Position numbers and translations under genes: made by a program. Under the pieces are notes generated by a model, which had not been told where the DNA came from, did no database searches, and was given only the letters and a program-made list of their open reading frames with translations. A DNA stretch of 64,000 nt from Luidia sarsii (taxonomy: Eukaryota; Echinodermata; Asteroidea; Paxillosida; Luidiidae): contig OX465103.1 in assembly GCA_949987565.1 (NCBI GenBank), positions 12,853,145-12,917,144 on the forward strand. The letters are read 5' to 3'. Within the stretch, counting starts at the first letter, position 1, and every line of letters starts with the position of its first letter. Shown here in pieces: positions 1-14,300 of this stretch.

Positions 1-35
1 TAACAACTTTTGATTTCTGTGTGCCACCACTCTTA

Positions 36-320
36 CCATCTGAGCAATACAGCCCTTAGATTGCGGCTTTCCTCAATAGTCAACTAGTCTTTACAGTGCA
101 GCCAACTTATTAAAGGAGGAAGGCCGCTAACTAATTGAAGGGCTGAATAGCTCAGACTGTTGAATAGAATGCTGGTATGTAAATCCAGAGGCCTCAGGTT
201 CAAGTCCCGGTCAAGTCAAAGTTTTGTTTGCCATTTAAGAAAGAGACCTGTGTTCAAATCTCAGTTGACTGACCCCATTTTCCCCCCCAGAAATTTCTAA
301 TATTTTTTTAAACCTTTCTT
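36..320. mobile_element. inverted pair of tRNA-derived SINE fragments
   Basis: Two pieces of the same SINE family lie in opposite orientation. Bases 36-105 carry the head reversed (gagcaatacagcccttag) and bases 137-235 carry it forward. The forward part has an A-box-like stretch (tagctcag) and a B-box-like stretch (ggttcaagtcc), followed by the family tail. Both are decayed. This is inference from similarity to the better copy at 13,183-13,420. Confidence 0.6.
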
Positions 321-550
321 TCACTCATACATAATACCAGATTAAACTTGGGATTATGGATTCTTATGGTGTGCTTGAATGCAGAAATAACCCACAAGCA
401 GTTTTTTGGAATAAAGCGTTTTAAGCATCAAAAGTTCTCCGAGAAAAATTATCTGATTTCCACTGAAGTCGAAACTCGTGATAGGCCTATTCTCCGATGC
501 ATGTGGAAAAATGGAAAACCAGCAATTAGCTACTGACAAAAAAAACCCGC

Positions 551-1246
551 TGTGGCTATTGTTACGGCAGCCGTAACGCAACTTCCATTTTCTATAGTTA
601 CGGCACTGCAACTGCGCAAGCGCGGGGACATGTCAGATTTTGTTGCATGGGGTATAACCCCACATGCACAGGCAGCGCCGCCTCAAGCTCAGTACCATAA
701 GAAACATGGCAAATTCTCTGGCTGTAGGCACATATTTTGCTTGTCTGGAAGCAATATCCCTGTCATTATCGGAATGGAATAAGGTGTCTTTTACAATCAT
801 GTATATAAGAAGCTCTCGCACAGTGAGAATGGCAAAAAAACGGGTCCCTAGCAAGTCGTCAGCGATGCACTGCATGTACTACAGTCTGTACATGTACTGA
901 CTTTAATTCGCGTGCGTGCTGTCACTGCTGTGGCGGCAGAAAATACGAGAAGTCATTCAATTTAAGGGAGGTTTAAAAGACCACTATACAAATTATAAAA
1001 CTATGGCAATAAATAATGACGAATGTATCATGCAAATGCAACTAATCAAGATCAAGCACGACGGCTAGACGGCAGCGTCGTCAGCTAACATTGCGCTTCC
1101 AAAGTCAGTGTACACGTTACGGCCGGCGGGCCAGAAGCACTAGCATCGTGGTTCGATCTGGCACGTGTCCTCGTGCTTGCGCAGTTGCAGTGCCGTAACT
1201 ATAGAAAATGGAAACTGCGTTACGGCTGCCGTAACAATAGCCACTG
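551..1246. mobile_element. fold-back (MITE-like) element with ~75-base inverted termini
   Basis: The left arm at 551-627 and the right arm at 1,168-1,246 are near-perfect reverse complements. They share the self-complementary core ttacggcagccgtaa at their outer ends. The ~540-base interior has no convincing coding sequence. Long inverted termini without a transposase are typical of non-autonomous DNA elements; the family is not recognised. I see no clear target-site duplication. Confidence 0.8.
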
Positions 1247-1500
1247 CAAAAATAAAATGACAGCAGGACCTTTCTCAAAGGGAGAAACATTTTTAGAAGG
1301 GTCCTTGCAGGCCCTGTCCATTTCTTTTAGATTTGCATTTTGGTCCTTAAAGTCAGTGAGCAGTGAGCAATTTGTTTTGATATTACAGGAAAATCTTAAT
1401 AAGTCAAATCTCAAGGGAACAGAAATTGTGTTAAGCAGAGTTTTGAGTCAAGAGAAGTTGTACCATTGTTACTGAGGAGAATAGCATTGTTGTTTGACTT

Positions 1501-1801
1501 AAAGCCCTATACACAACATTGGTAAGATCGAAAAACAGAAATGTTCACAGATTTACATGAAACTTATACAGTTTGAAGATGGTTATAGTAGAAACCTCGC
1601 ACTGAAATATCTCTGCCTAAAACTATTTTTCGGAACAGTACGGCGTTCAAAACAAATGAAGCAGTTTTCACAATTTTCTCGATACTCGGTTGGCAGATTG
1701 AGCTGAAATTTTCAGAGGTGTGCTGTATCATGCAAGTGTTGGATCAGACAACATGTGGATGCTATTCTTTGACCTCATCCAATGCTGTGTAGGGGCTTTA
1801 A
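1501..1801. mobile_element. MITE family R3, single copy
   Basis: The ends are short inverted repeats: cctatacacaacatt on the left and aatgctgtgtagggg on the right. The same ~300-base unit recurs at 18,065-18,437, where it sits inside another repeat, so it is mobile. There is no coding sequence. Confidence 0.65.
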
Positions 1802-1873
1802 CAGGATTTTTGATTTCTCTGTACCTGAAGGAATGGCATGTTTACGTTCATGAGGTTGGGTAGTTGATGGTAA

Positions 1874-1903
1874 CCAAACCCTACATGTACATGTAGGGTT
1901 TGG
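1874..1903. repeat. perfect 30-base palindrome
   Basis: A 30-base perfectly self-complementary stretch centred on tacatgtaca with arms ccaaaccc and gggtttgg. It could form a cruciform or hairpin. No regulatory role can be assigned. The motif tacatgtac is common elsewhere in the window, so the core may have grown from a local repeat. Confidence 0.75.
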
Positions 1904-2117
1904 GCCATGATACACTCTGTATGTAATACATGAAGCAGAGGGGTGATTTTGTGTGTCCAAGGGGCAGCACCGAAAACTGTTATATGCCTCATGAGTGTTT
2001 GCCAAAGAAAGGTCTACACAAGGAGGATCCTTGGTCTAAGGAGAGAAATCAATAACTGTTAAACATGTCTGCTGGTGGGAGATAGCCTGGGGTTATTGGA
2101 GAGCCACTCAGGCCCAG

Positions 2118-2310
2118 CTAGAGTACACAGGGAGCAGCTTTGACATCTTGGAACCGACCCTCGGGGCAGGGGTTGCCTAAATATAACATCGGCGGCGGAG
2201 AGAAAGCGGGAGATCGATGAACCAAATCACGGGCCGGTCCCGGCGGGGTCTTTGTGTCCCGTCTGCGGGTCACTGCAAATATTTGCCGACGGTGCGGGGG
2301 ACCGGTCTCC
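2118..2310 (-). CDS. probable terminal exon of the unrecognised gene
   Basis: Starting after tacagcag at 2,311, one base completes an Arg codon. The frame then stays open for 62 codons (ETGPPHRRQIFAVTRRR...) to TAG at 2,118-2,120. It is Pro/Arg rich. The upstream pyrimidine tract is only moderate, and a second CAG three bases earlier could be used instead. Phase agreement with the exon at 5,465 is the main support. Confidence 0.4.
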
Positions 2311-5300
2311 CTGCTGTATTGGCCTTGCATCCAAGGCAGACCAGGAATGGGAGGCTGGTTCCTCCCTCCCCCACACCTTTCCCCCCTTCTTCCATGACCC
2401 AAACCCAAATGAAACGAAAGACAAACGGCAGGCCAGGGTAGACTGCCCATCGGTGGTCCTCGTTCCGCTGTGGAGTTTACGGACGCTTCTTTTTGAGAAA
2501 CGATAAAACCAGCTTAGCATTCTTTGCACACTCCTCAGAGAAAGACAGCTCCTAATCTGTGATTTCAAGCATTGCTACTGCTTCACAATCACTCAGAGGA
2601 GAAGGGAGGAGGAGGAGGAGGGGGGGTCCCTGATATAGTATAATGATAGGTTAAGCACTGGACAGGGGGGATTCAATATTGACACAGTGCTGACCGCTCT
2701 CACTATAACGGGCTCCGAAGCCTGTGCCTGAATGGGCCTTAATACAAAAGGGTGACTGGGGGAGATTATGCCCTGGGACTTGCACACTGCAGGCTGCAGC
2801 TAATCTACAGAGCTTAGATGGCACACAAGTGAATTGGTGTGCAGAAAGAGTGGAGGGCAAGGAGGAGGGGAGGGGGAGTGCACAGTGAGTCTCAGGACAC
2901 CACTGAACAGAGTGGGGATCTCAAAAAGTTTGGTGGGCCTGACCTTTCAATCCTAGCTGGACCTTTATCAGAGGTCCCTACGACAATAAGCTCATGCATC
3001 TGTTTTAACACAGGAGATTGGTTTCTAAATAACTGTTGGGATAACTAAGTAAACATAGGTTAACAACTTGAATGTCATCAATAAACCACTGAAACTAAAG
3101 CTTGCAATTGTTATCAGACATCAACTGTAATAATTGAGCAGCGTTATTTCTTTATTGTGCACGGAAAAAAGTCCATCCAGTGCTGTCACTAAATGGATGT
3201 TGGAATCACAAAATCTAATTCTGGAGTCACTAATCTAATGGATATTTTGACTGAATCACAGTCAGGCGAAAGGACGTGATATATATATATATTTTTTTGC
3301 TGACTTGGAATCAGCCGTACAGCATACAATATGTGTGTAATGTCTATAAAAGACGCAGGAGCATTTCGCATTCAGGTGACTTGGCCCCTACTCTAAAATA
3401 TTTTCCTAGGGGAAGGTGGGTTTTCCCCATAGAGCTCTATACATAAACTAGAGTGCACACTATCAACGCGCGGTAGGAACGTGTGCCGACATGGACGCGC
3501 ATCCGCCTTTACCAAAGAGGGCAACTTCAGCTCGAAGTGCCCGGATGTCAGTAGCAATCGCGCATAATATGAATGGGGAAAGGCATTGCTGAAAGGTTGT
3601 GAATGCGGAAACTAAAATGTTATAGAAATGGAAATGAAAGGAAAGGCCATCAATACCTCAAGGGATTGGCAAATCTTAATGTCCTACTTTCTTTTGTAAA
3701 AATTGGGATTAGTTTGCCCATAGAGATCCATGCATTTGCACCTCTTTGGTAATGGCGTTGTAGTCCCCTTGTCGGCACGCGTCACGCGATGAGTGCGCAC
3801 TAGTTTATTTATAGAGCTCTATGGGAGAAACCCACCTTCTCCTAGGAAAATCTTTTTGTGATTTGACTTATGAGTGCGCACTCTAGTTTATTTATAGAGC
3901 TCCATGGGTTTCCCCCACTGTGCCATTTGAACTTGTTTGATCAAAATGCACGTGCCAATGGAGACTCTGATCCACCCTGGAAAATAACGACGCCAAAATC
4001 AGTCCTGGAGGTACGGACCATCCAAAAGGGGGAAATATAAAACCCCAAACAATCTCAGTTTATTATGAGCACAGGTCTCGCATTCCATTTGTTGAAGGCC
4101 GGGGCAATCGATCGTTCCCACATAAGGGGCACCTTCATTGGGCCGCGGAAGAAAATGAATGAGAATTTCACAAAGGGTCTAACCCAAACACAGAGGCCAA
4201 TAGACATGTTGTAGTAACCACTGGCAGGTTACTACTTTGTGTGTGGAGGCATGGTGACCTTGATGAGTCTCAAAGGTTTGCATTGGGGGGGGCACAATGT
4301 GGAAGGTTTGCAGTGAGGAAAAGGAGCCATGCCCCTCTATTGAGGAGCATGGCTTTTTCCGAAACCACACTCCTCCAGAGGAATGGCATAGATGGTGACG
4401 CCACACAAACTTTCCACAGAGTGGCTTTCATGATAATAATCTGATTTCACTGCAAAAAGACCACAGCCGTGGACCGGGCCAAACCTTAGCCAACGGATAC
4501 AGCAAGAGTCATACCCATTGCATGTCTACTGCCATCACCAAGCCTCTGCTACTCAGTTCATTAGACCATGGGCACATTCAGACAGCGTTTTAAATTCGCT
4601 AAAACTACCGTTTTAACCTGATCGTTGTTTTTTTTAAATCTGTGTCTGAACGCTCCGACATCGTTTTGAATTTAAAACTGATCCGGTTTACCGGTAACTC
4701 GCCGCTAAAATGCAAATTCAAAACTGCTTGAGAGGAGGGCTTAGCACTAAAACTGATCCGGTTTAGCCGCTAAAACGCTGTTTGGACACAATCGCCTTTC
4801 AACATCCAGTTTTAGGCAGCGATGTTAAACCGCCTGGCTGCACAGCTTGCATAACAGATAATAATGAACGATGTGTGATTGCAGTATGTGTGTGTAGCGC
4901 GCTATATATGCATAAGCGGAAGTCCGCACAGGATGTAGAGCAGAGTGCGTGACTTTTTTAAACTGAAAATAAAACCGAACCTGTAACTGCTTGCTGTAGT
5001 ACACTGTATGAACACATAGAGTTTTAAATTTACGACTTGGCCCCTGCGTTTTAACTTGATTAGTTTTAACTAACACGCTGTCTGAACCTTATCCAAATGT
5101 GACCAGTCACATTTTGTGATAGTGTATATACAGTATTGTGGATTGCCCTAGAGTTAGATATCTTAAGGCCTGGTTTGTTACTTAGCAACAACCCCCTGCA
5201 GTGGGTCTTGGGAAACTGACACTGTGGTCAGGGAGCAGGGATTAGCCCAGCCCAGTTCACCACCAGCTGTCCCAGTGAGTACATGTGCCACACACATCCT

Positions 5301-8300
5301 CCAGTACTGAGTAGCCCACTACAGTTTCCAGCCTGTAGCTGATTTCTATATCCATCTCTTATGCTCCTTACGCGCCAACCCTTTTTTTTTCTATTCATTT
5401 GTACTGGAAAATAAATCCACTGGGAAAGAATCAAAGGCCCCCGTCACACAAAGAGTGCACCTACCTTTTCCTGGGTGAGTCTCCACTCGCTCTGATCGGT
5501 CTCTCGGCGGTGACTCCATCCAGGTGCAAGGAGAAGCCATGCTGGCTGGACGGGAGACTGTGGTGGGATGGAACTCGATGGGGATTCTCATTTGAAAGCC
5601 TCCGCTCTGCAAAGTCACATGAGATTATGTTTCTGCAAATATCGACATACATCTGAAACTCGAATCAAGGTCATCCTCATTTAAAAAAAAAAAAGGAAAG
5701 GATTATGACCTCACAATCGAAAATGCTCATCATCGCAATCAGGTTGAGGAATTTTGAGGTCTTAATTATTTTATGTTTGCAAATGCTGGCGCAAAAAAAA
5801 CCCACCATGATTTGAATCACGATTGAAGTTGTGATTTATGGGTTTTTTGTCAGCGTGAATGGCCCCCACTTTCTAGAGAACTTTGGGGCAGCGGTTGACA
5901 GCAGCAGCTGCTGCTGGTGGCTCACCGTGCTTTCTGGTGACTTCGTAGATGATGGAGGTGGTCAGGTTTCGGGCCGAGGGGGTGTAGTTGTTGGCAATGG
6001 AGTCGCTGACATGCCTGCTGTGCCTCTGTTCCTTGGAGGGCACGGCCTGGGTGAACGCCCCAGGCTGGACAATCTTAGGCTTCTCACTGAAGGAAGGCTG
6101 CGATCCACGGATCGGAAACCAAAACAATGAAGATTAAAATCCAAATAAAATTTAAAAAATGGCAAAGAAAGCTTTGACTGGACCGGGATTTGAACCCAAG
6201 ACCTCTGGTTTTGAACTCTAGTGCTCTTCCCATCTGAGCTATCCAGCCCTTAGATGGCGGCCTTCCTAAATAGTCAATTAGTCTTTGCCATGGTGGGGGG
6301 CCGCCAGTCAGAACCAATCAACCATTAACTGCTGTACGAGTGTACGGTTTATCTCAAGAGTTCGCAACCCCACTTCCATTCAGATGCCAACATAAAATGA
6401 GGGACTGCACAAAGTGGATGCAGTTTTTTCAATTCAACGATTCCCGGGTTCAAATCCTGGTCCAGCCAAAGTTTTCTTAGCCATTTTTTCAATTTGGTAA
6501 CAAAGTTCCCATCAGTTGTTTTCATTGATTTGTTTGAGATTGAAATCCAAGCAACAAATAATGGCGCAAACTGCTGTATGACTTTAAATGTCCCAAACTA
6601 GACAAATCGCACAAACAATTTGACAGCTCATATCAATTCCTTCCATAGCAGAAACGCTCCTTTGAAAACTGCTGTGCATGTACCCTTATCTCTTGATGTT
6701 GGGGATTAACTATTGTTTAAACACAACATGTACACATCAACGCGGTAGTACAGCTTGTGTTGGGTACTGGTTGACCATGGATATAAGAAATTTTTCCATT
6801 GGCTGGAAAATCTTTGTCTACATTTGGACGGTGGTTAACATTGGCCAATCACAATGAAACTTATATTGATAGTAAGCTTAGGAATCACAGTGTCTCCTGT
6901 GCAATTAACAAAGTCAAAGGAGGGCGCTAGAGAAAATTATGGCGAGTTGAAAACGGGCAGTACAGCAGAAACTAGCGGAAGTACCGATTCTACACACAAA
7001 TTTGAACAAAAACTGGAGAGAGTGGTGACGTTTATCCCGAAAACGACGGTCCTTCATTGTCGTTTTTTCAAATAAAATTCACATGAATCAAATTATATTT
7101 TCTTCATAATACTCGATTAACAACGAAGACTTTTACCGCGATTCCAGTGTACCATTCCTATGGGGGATGTTCTAGTGGTTGTGTGGTGCATTGAAAAGGA
7201 GCGAAAAGGAATTCATATGTGATGTTTAGATGTTAGCAGGTCCTTTCTCAAAGACATGAATTTTTGCCTTCCACCTAAATTCCACCTTTTGACCCTTCTG
7301 CCTTTGTGCCACATTTCTGAGCATCTTTTCTGGGCCCAAATACAGTTACTATTATTATTATTGAATGGTTTATCAAAAAAGTATCATTGGTCACAGCCTG
7401 GGGCCAAATTAAAAATGATTTACAATTTAAAAATGAACCATAAATAGTAACTATGCAGGTGGTTGATATAATAATTCAGTTATCAAAATCTAAATAGTTA
7501 AAAATTAAAAATTGCCAGAAAGGACTATGAAATAGCTATACAAATATAAAAAAAGATAATTACAAAAATGTTGCAGGGCAAGAAGTTACAGCAAGAAATC
7601 TTCATTTCCACAGTTTAAAAAAAACATAGATTAGGCGTGAAAACACGTTAAGTGTGAAAAGTCTTACATGAACCTGTGTAAACAGAATTAAAAACCTAAA
7701 TAGTGATTAAATGTCAGTTTGGTTTGAATTGTGTTTCTGTGCTTAGCATGAACCAATAGTGGGGGTTGGGGTTGGCAGGGTGATCCTATGAATTGTGACT
7801 TTTTGTGCTTAAAGCAAATGTTGGCGTATAAATAAGCAGCTCTATGAAAATTGGCCCTGGGAAGGGATTTTTTTTTTTAAGGACAGCTGCCAATGCACCT
7901 GGCAACCCAGCAGGATTGATTGCACCGATTGAACAAGGCCATTGCCATCCACCTGACCTGTGGTGTTCACTCCTCTCCCCTCCCCACCTCCCCTCCCCTC
8001 CCTCCTCCGAGTCGCTGAGTGATCGCTTCCTCCAGTTTGGCTGAGGGCAATTTCCTGCCCCATCAAATGACGCTGGAAGCAGCCTCACGCCCCCTGTCAA
8101 TAGCCGGGCCATCGGGTGCCACTCGAGCAGCGGCCGAAGTGATGCCCTCCTTAAACACTTCCACGGCTAAGCCCGAGAATCCTCGGGGATACACTTATTA
8201 CCCACAGCACGGTGTTATGGTATGCCCGAGATTTCTGTGCAATGGTTTGCTGCCCTCTTTGGTTCAAGCATTGTAATATTTTACACTGTGCACGATGACA

Positions 8301-11300
8301 CTACATACATCGGGTAGCATGGTGAAATGATATTTAGGTTGGTTTCCGCTGTTGCTGTGCAAGGATAACAGTGTAACAAATGCAGCAGTGACAGTGTTTA
8401 CAACCATGACAACAGGGGTTTACCGGGGTAAATATCTTCTACGACATGGACAAGTCTGGTTATTTCAGCGTCAGACCCATGCAGTGTGTATAACCGAACT
8501 TGACAGTCTCTTTAAAGCATTTTGTCCCCCACAATTAAAAAAAAACAAAACAGTGCTCAAATATTACAGTCAATCATAATCAGTTTTAAATTAAACGCTT
8601 CATTTGTGAATTCTATATTCCTATTCGCACCATGCTACAATGAAATAGGGCTTTGTGCTAAGAATGGTCTGAATTAACACTCATATTTTGTCCAAGTGCA
8701 GGTCGAACCACGCCGGGAGGTGGAAGGTCACTGGAGTCATCATTATTGAGGTTGGATGAAAAAGGGCATAGAAGACCCAGGGAGCAGACTAAATTTTTGA
8801 TGGGAAGGGCATTGTCCATGGGTATAGATCTTTGAGCTACAGGGGTGCCAAGGCTTGGAACAGCCTACCAAACCATCTGAAATCACCTCACTACACAAGT
8901 TTTTATCACTTTGTTACTTTATCATTGAAAAAATACTCGGCCGTATATATATTTTAAATCACAAATAGGAAATAGGAAATAAATCTAATCTACTGTAGGA
9001 TACCCGCAGCCCATAGGATGGGAGGGCCCACCGTTGTCGTAGCTAGGGCAAGCTATGGGCTCAGCTCAGGCACCGAGTGATTTCAATTTCGAGAGAGAAC
9101 ATATGGGAGGTAACGGCCAGGCAGGTGTTAGGGCCATCAGCCTTGCAGAGAGCTCCAGGTTAGCCTACCCTTTCCCCACGGCTATTGATTCCTGTCCCCA
9201 TGAAATGATAATGACTGTATGCATTAGCTGTCATGAAATCCCCCCTAAAAAAAAGAGGAAAAAAATAAACATTTCCAGCAGTAGTAGATTTCATCAAACT
9301 CAAGGGGAGGGCGAGCAATGCGCAGAAACCACGCAACCAATCGCAACTCACGATGGGTTATCTGTCATAAGTTGACTTACACATTGTGAAGCCTTTGTGA
9401 AATCCTCTGGTCAGAATATTATCATGGCTTGTTATTTGATGAATGGATTTATGGAAGAAGAAAAAAAGACTACAGTGTGTGTAAAGCAACGTTCACACCA
9501 AACTTAACAATGGGAAAATCTAACAGGGAGGATGGTTTTATTTCAAATGGGTAAATTTTTCTGCCGTTCGCACTTGGGATTATTTTGAGTCAGGAAGATT
9601 AACCAAGACCATGGTTAGAGTAGCTGACGTGGCAGTATAACTACTCATGGGGTTCTGGGTGCGACTTTTAAGTTACAGAATAGTCTCAAGCCAAGTTGAT
9701 TCCCAATAGAGTTGACAAGTTATGCCAAGATTGTCGTCTTGTCGTGTCATTTTTGCCTACTCGACGTACCTGGGATGCACTGAGCGGAGGGAGATGGGCG
9801 ATGAAATCGGGACGGTGCTGGATCTCAAACTCATTGGGCTGGCAGACCTGGTGCCTCACCGCCTGAAAGAATCAATGGTGACAATCATAAGCATCATTTC
9901 ACATGTGAACTACAAACCATCTTTAGTGCTGAAAGCTCACTGTTTGCTGCAGATTTTACTGACTTGGGAAAACCATTCTCATGGGGAATGACTTGGGTTT
10001 CAGAGCAGCCTTCAAATCCTACGTGAAAGAATTATCCAAATTATCCCTGAATTGCCTGCACACAGCAGTTGCTCAATCCAGAGCTTTTCTTTCAGACACT
10101 GGGAGTGGGATATGTACTGCAGAGGATGACGCCAATAGCCAATGGGCTGGACCAGACCACGGAACATCTTCTGAGTTGGCACTAAACCTGTAAACTGGAA
10201 GAATCATGTACCTGTAGAGCAAGCTGCCCTGGAAGCTCTAACACCTCAGCCAAGACTGTGTGCAACGCATTGGGCCGGTGTGGTTTAGCAAATCAATAAT
10301 AGAAAGATCTCTATCTACTGCAGTACTGGCAACAAGTCACTGTCTTTTGGTCTGCGTTTAACCTTTAACTTATTGGATATTCCAACACCTCAGGCGCATG
10401 TTTGTATGCAACATTGAATAGGTGCAGTTAACCATTTTAATAAACATTCCATTGAATAGGGTTCATTATAATATTATTATTGGGTTGGGGTTTTTTTTTT
10501 TTTTGGGGGGGGTTGGGTTGCGTCACACCATTTAGTCATCAAATGTCCAATGGAAATACTCAGATTCAATATTTGCATAGTGCTGCTGTGGATTTGGACA
10601 CTACTGTGGACATGCTAATTAGCCTTGGTGGTCAGGTCATGTGAAGAACCTCAATAGGGCTTAAGCCAGCACATAACTCCTGGTGACAAAAATGTCAACA
10701 GATTCTTTAGGTTGGGCACATGAGGTGTTGGCTCTCTCCATATAAAGTAGCCTGTGCTTGTGGTGGCTCTGCTCAGTGATTTCGCCCTTCTTGGGGAATC
10801 TGCCCTCCTGTGGAGTCTGCCCTCTCCAAGGGATTTGTGGTCTCCAAGGAGGGGAAGGGGAACACCTGCCGACTGGCTACTAGACCTCGACCCCTGGCTG
10901 CACTGTCTACAACTTGGGCAGCATATAATGGCTGCCTGGCACAACTCAGACTCCTCAAAAAGCCATCTAGGGAAATAAGTTCCTCAAAGAAAACATAAAG
11001 GAAGGGACCGCAACCCTAACTGTCTCTCTTAACTCAACCCAAACAAATTTGACTAAACAAACAAATTAACTCAAAGAAAATCAATTGAAATTCTCAGACA
11101 GAGGACTTATGGTCAGCAACAGGGGGGGTCAGCAATTTCACGACACAGAAAACACACTGACTACGATATGCCTACCAGAGCTGTTGTCTCTGGGGTCATT
11201 CAGACACCGTACTAAAAGTGGTCTATCTTCGGTGTAAACTGAAAAGGGTCTATCTAGTTGTGTCTGAACGGTCTACGTAGACCATTTTGGAGGAGGGGTG

Positions 11301-14300
11301 GACTAGACTACAAACCAAGGCTTAACGTGTCTGAACGGTCTATCTCATAACCACATCCGGTTTAAGCCGCGTCCGCACTGGACTAAAAATGGGTAAATCT
11401 GAGCAAATGGGTTAATTGACCATTTTAAGTCCAGTGCAGACAGCCCAGGAAGTTTTCCTCCCAGGTAACTTACCCGACTCAAATGGGCAGTTTAACTGAC
11501 CAACTTCTGCCCGGTTGAATTGACTAGAGCCGTGTCCACACCGGACTTATTTTTTACCGAGCCCATGGGTAACATTCCAATGGGTAAATCTTCCTGGCGT
11601 CCGCACTTGGACTTTTTTTGACTCGGGTAAACTAACCGAGACGATCGGTAAAACTAACCGACTCATGTACATGTGCATGTACTCTAGGTACACAAACACG
11701 TTGTTACCCCGTGCCCGCACGAGTCTTGCATACAGTAACGTAACATGCGGGGCGCCGGATGTGGTTTTTTACTGAGTCGTTTACCGAGACGTCGTGTCCG
11801 GATTGGACTTATCAACTCGGTTAAACTGACCTGGTAAATTTAACTGGGCAGAAGTTGGTCGGTTAAACTACCCACTGGAGTTGGGTAAGTTACCTGGGAG
11901 GAAAACTTCCTGGGCTGTCCGCACAGGACTTAAAATGGTCAATTTACCCATTTGCTCGGTTAGTTTACCCATTTTAAGTCCAGTGCGGAGGCGGCTTTAG
12001 TCAGTTTAACCGAGTTGAAAAGTCCAATTCGGACACGACGTCTCAGTAAACGACTCAGTAAAAAACCACATCCGGTCCGGCGCCGGCACCCCACATTGCC
12101 TCAATACCACATAACGTGTCTCTGTACACAAGACTCGTGCGGGCGTGGGGTAGCAACGTGACTACAGTACATGTACATGTACATACGGTACATGTATGTA
12201 CACACACGGCCGGTAGATTGTGTACAGACATCCGGTGAAAGGTCACCACGAAAGCGCCCTCATGCGTTTGTTTGCGCCACTCAGTTAGTTTTACCGATCA
12301 TCTTGGTTAGTTTACCCGAGTCGAATAGTCCAAGTGCGGACGCCTGTAAGATTTTCCCATTGGAATGTTCCCCATGGCCTCGGTAAAAAATAAGTCCAAT
12401 GCGGACACGCCTTTATGCAGACGAGCCGGGGGCGCATTACATAACTGGTGATTTATGTCACTGCCCAAACTGCGCGAAGCACAAGGACGCGATGTGCATT
12501 CCACTGATGTTACGTGCACTCTTACTAGCCAGAAGGGAAGTTGGGATTCAGGGTCAAGCAACGTGTGTGACCTCTTAGTACCAGAGATAGACTGTTGTCA
12601 CTTGAACTCAGTGAGTATGAACGCAAGGGGTTTGCAATGAAATGTTTACCTCCCGCTGTGACCGCAAATGGTAGACCATTTTTGGTCTCCGTAGTACGGT
12701 GTCTGAACATAGCCTCTGTGAGGTGGAGCTCAGATCTGACCAAAAACGCGCGCTATTCAAAATTTCCCGCCTTTTCCTGTCACACACTGACATACAGTAA
12801 TGCCCACTCACTGGAGCATATCCTCACAACACAATAGTGTCACACTCTTCTCCACGCCTCTGACCATGGCTAGTTTGCTATCTTTAATGCATAGACTCGC
12901 ACAAGTTCTTCAGGCATTTCATATTGAGTCTGAGTGATAGTTACAGACTTGCTTGCAGAAATAGGTTTCGAAAAAATGTTACACACTTTCAAAGCACTTT
13001 TTCAAAACCTTTCCTGCTGCATGAATAGAGGTTAAGAAAAAAACGATGATTTGTACCAAAGGTGTATAATGAGATCTCTCAACTAAAATTTGAATTTGTT
13101 TAGAAGTTCTCAGTCAATTTTTCCTTTGTTTGACTTCGATTGAAAATAAAATGCGGAGGTGTGATCCCTGATGAAATACGGCGGTTAATGGTTGAATGAT
13201 TCTGACTGGTGCCCCCATCCCGGCAAAGACTAGTCGGCTATGTGGGAAGGCCACCATCTAAGGGCTGGATAGCTCTGATGGTGAGAGCACTGGTACATAA
13301 AACCAGAGGTCTCGGGTTCAAGTCCCGGTCCAGTCAAAGCTTTCTCTGTCATTTTTCCAAATATTGTTGAAAAAGTTCCCAGTCAGTTTTTCCTTTATTT
13401 GTTTGACTAAAAATACCCCTAATTAACGTCTACGGTGAGCAATCACAACTTGCACAGCAAAGGAGACAATTACTGTTGGAATTCTTCATTCATTCATTAA
13501 GCAACTAATTACCTTCCGACCCATGACTGGTCCGGGCTCCCAAGCATGTACCCACAGGAAATTAAAACACCAATGAGGAAACGGTCCCAAGCTTACTTAC
13601 GGTTAGTCGTCCCTTAGCAGGCAATTATCCCCCCAGCTATTATCTAGTGGCCTCTTCTCTACACACTAATGCCAGCTGACGATTTGGAAATTGGCTAGTG
13701 CATCGTTAACTGCCTGCGCAGCAGGGACAAGTGGCAACACCTGTCTGCCTATATCTAATCACTCTGGCAACATCAATGCTGAGGGTATTGGTAAACATAA
13801 TGATAAATAGGCCAGTGTTATTGCCAGTGAAATTCCCGCGGCTCACGGAAATGGAGTCTTCCGCGTACCTTCCGCAAACATCCATATTTCATGATTCCGT
13901 TCCCTTGTAAAAATGAAAATTGTGCAAATAGACAGTTGAGAGCAATGCACAAAAACCATGAATGACGTGATACATTGTGAACTGAGTGGAACGGAGGATA
14001 AAGAACCATTGTAACCAATGGCGAGGATGGTGGGAACTCATGAACATAAGGTAACAAATTCAGGGTATGATACAACATCTGATCAAAACAAAAGTAAATT
14101 GCTGAGGGTCTGTTGGGTAAGCTTTTGAAAGGGAGGGTACACTATTTGCAAAGTGCACAATTTCCAAACAAATTTGATAAATTGCTAGGTTGGAAATGGT
14201 ATCAGACATTCTGTGAAATGTTAATGCTTGAAAATTTGTTGATCAGAGCATTTGTTGGAACAAAGACTTCCTTTTCCAAATACCGGTACCACCCTCTACG

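Noticed and set aside
10651..10944. Candidate missing exon of the minus-strand gene
   Set aside because: The frame and composition are suggestive, but there is no good donor and the acceptor lacks a pyrimidine tract.
13261..13340. True tRNA gene
   Set aside because: A and B boxes are present, but the acceptor stem is poor and the sequence continues into a shared SINE tail and 5' extension repeated elsewhere.
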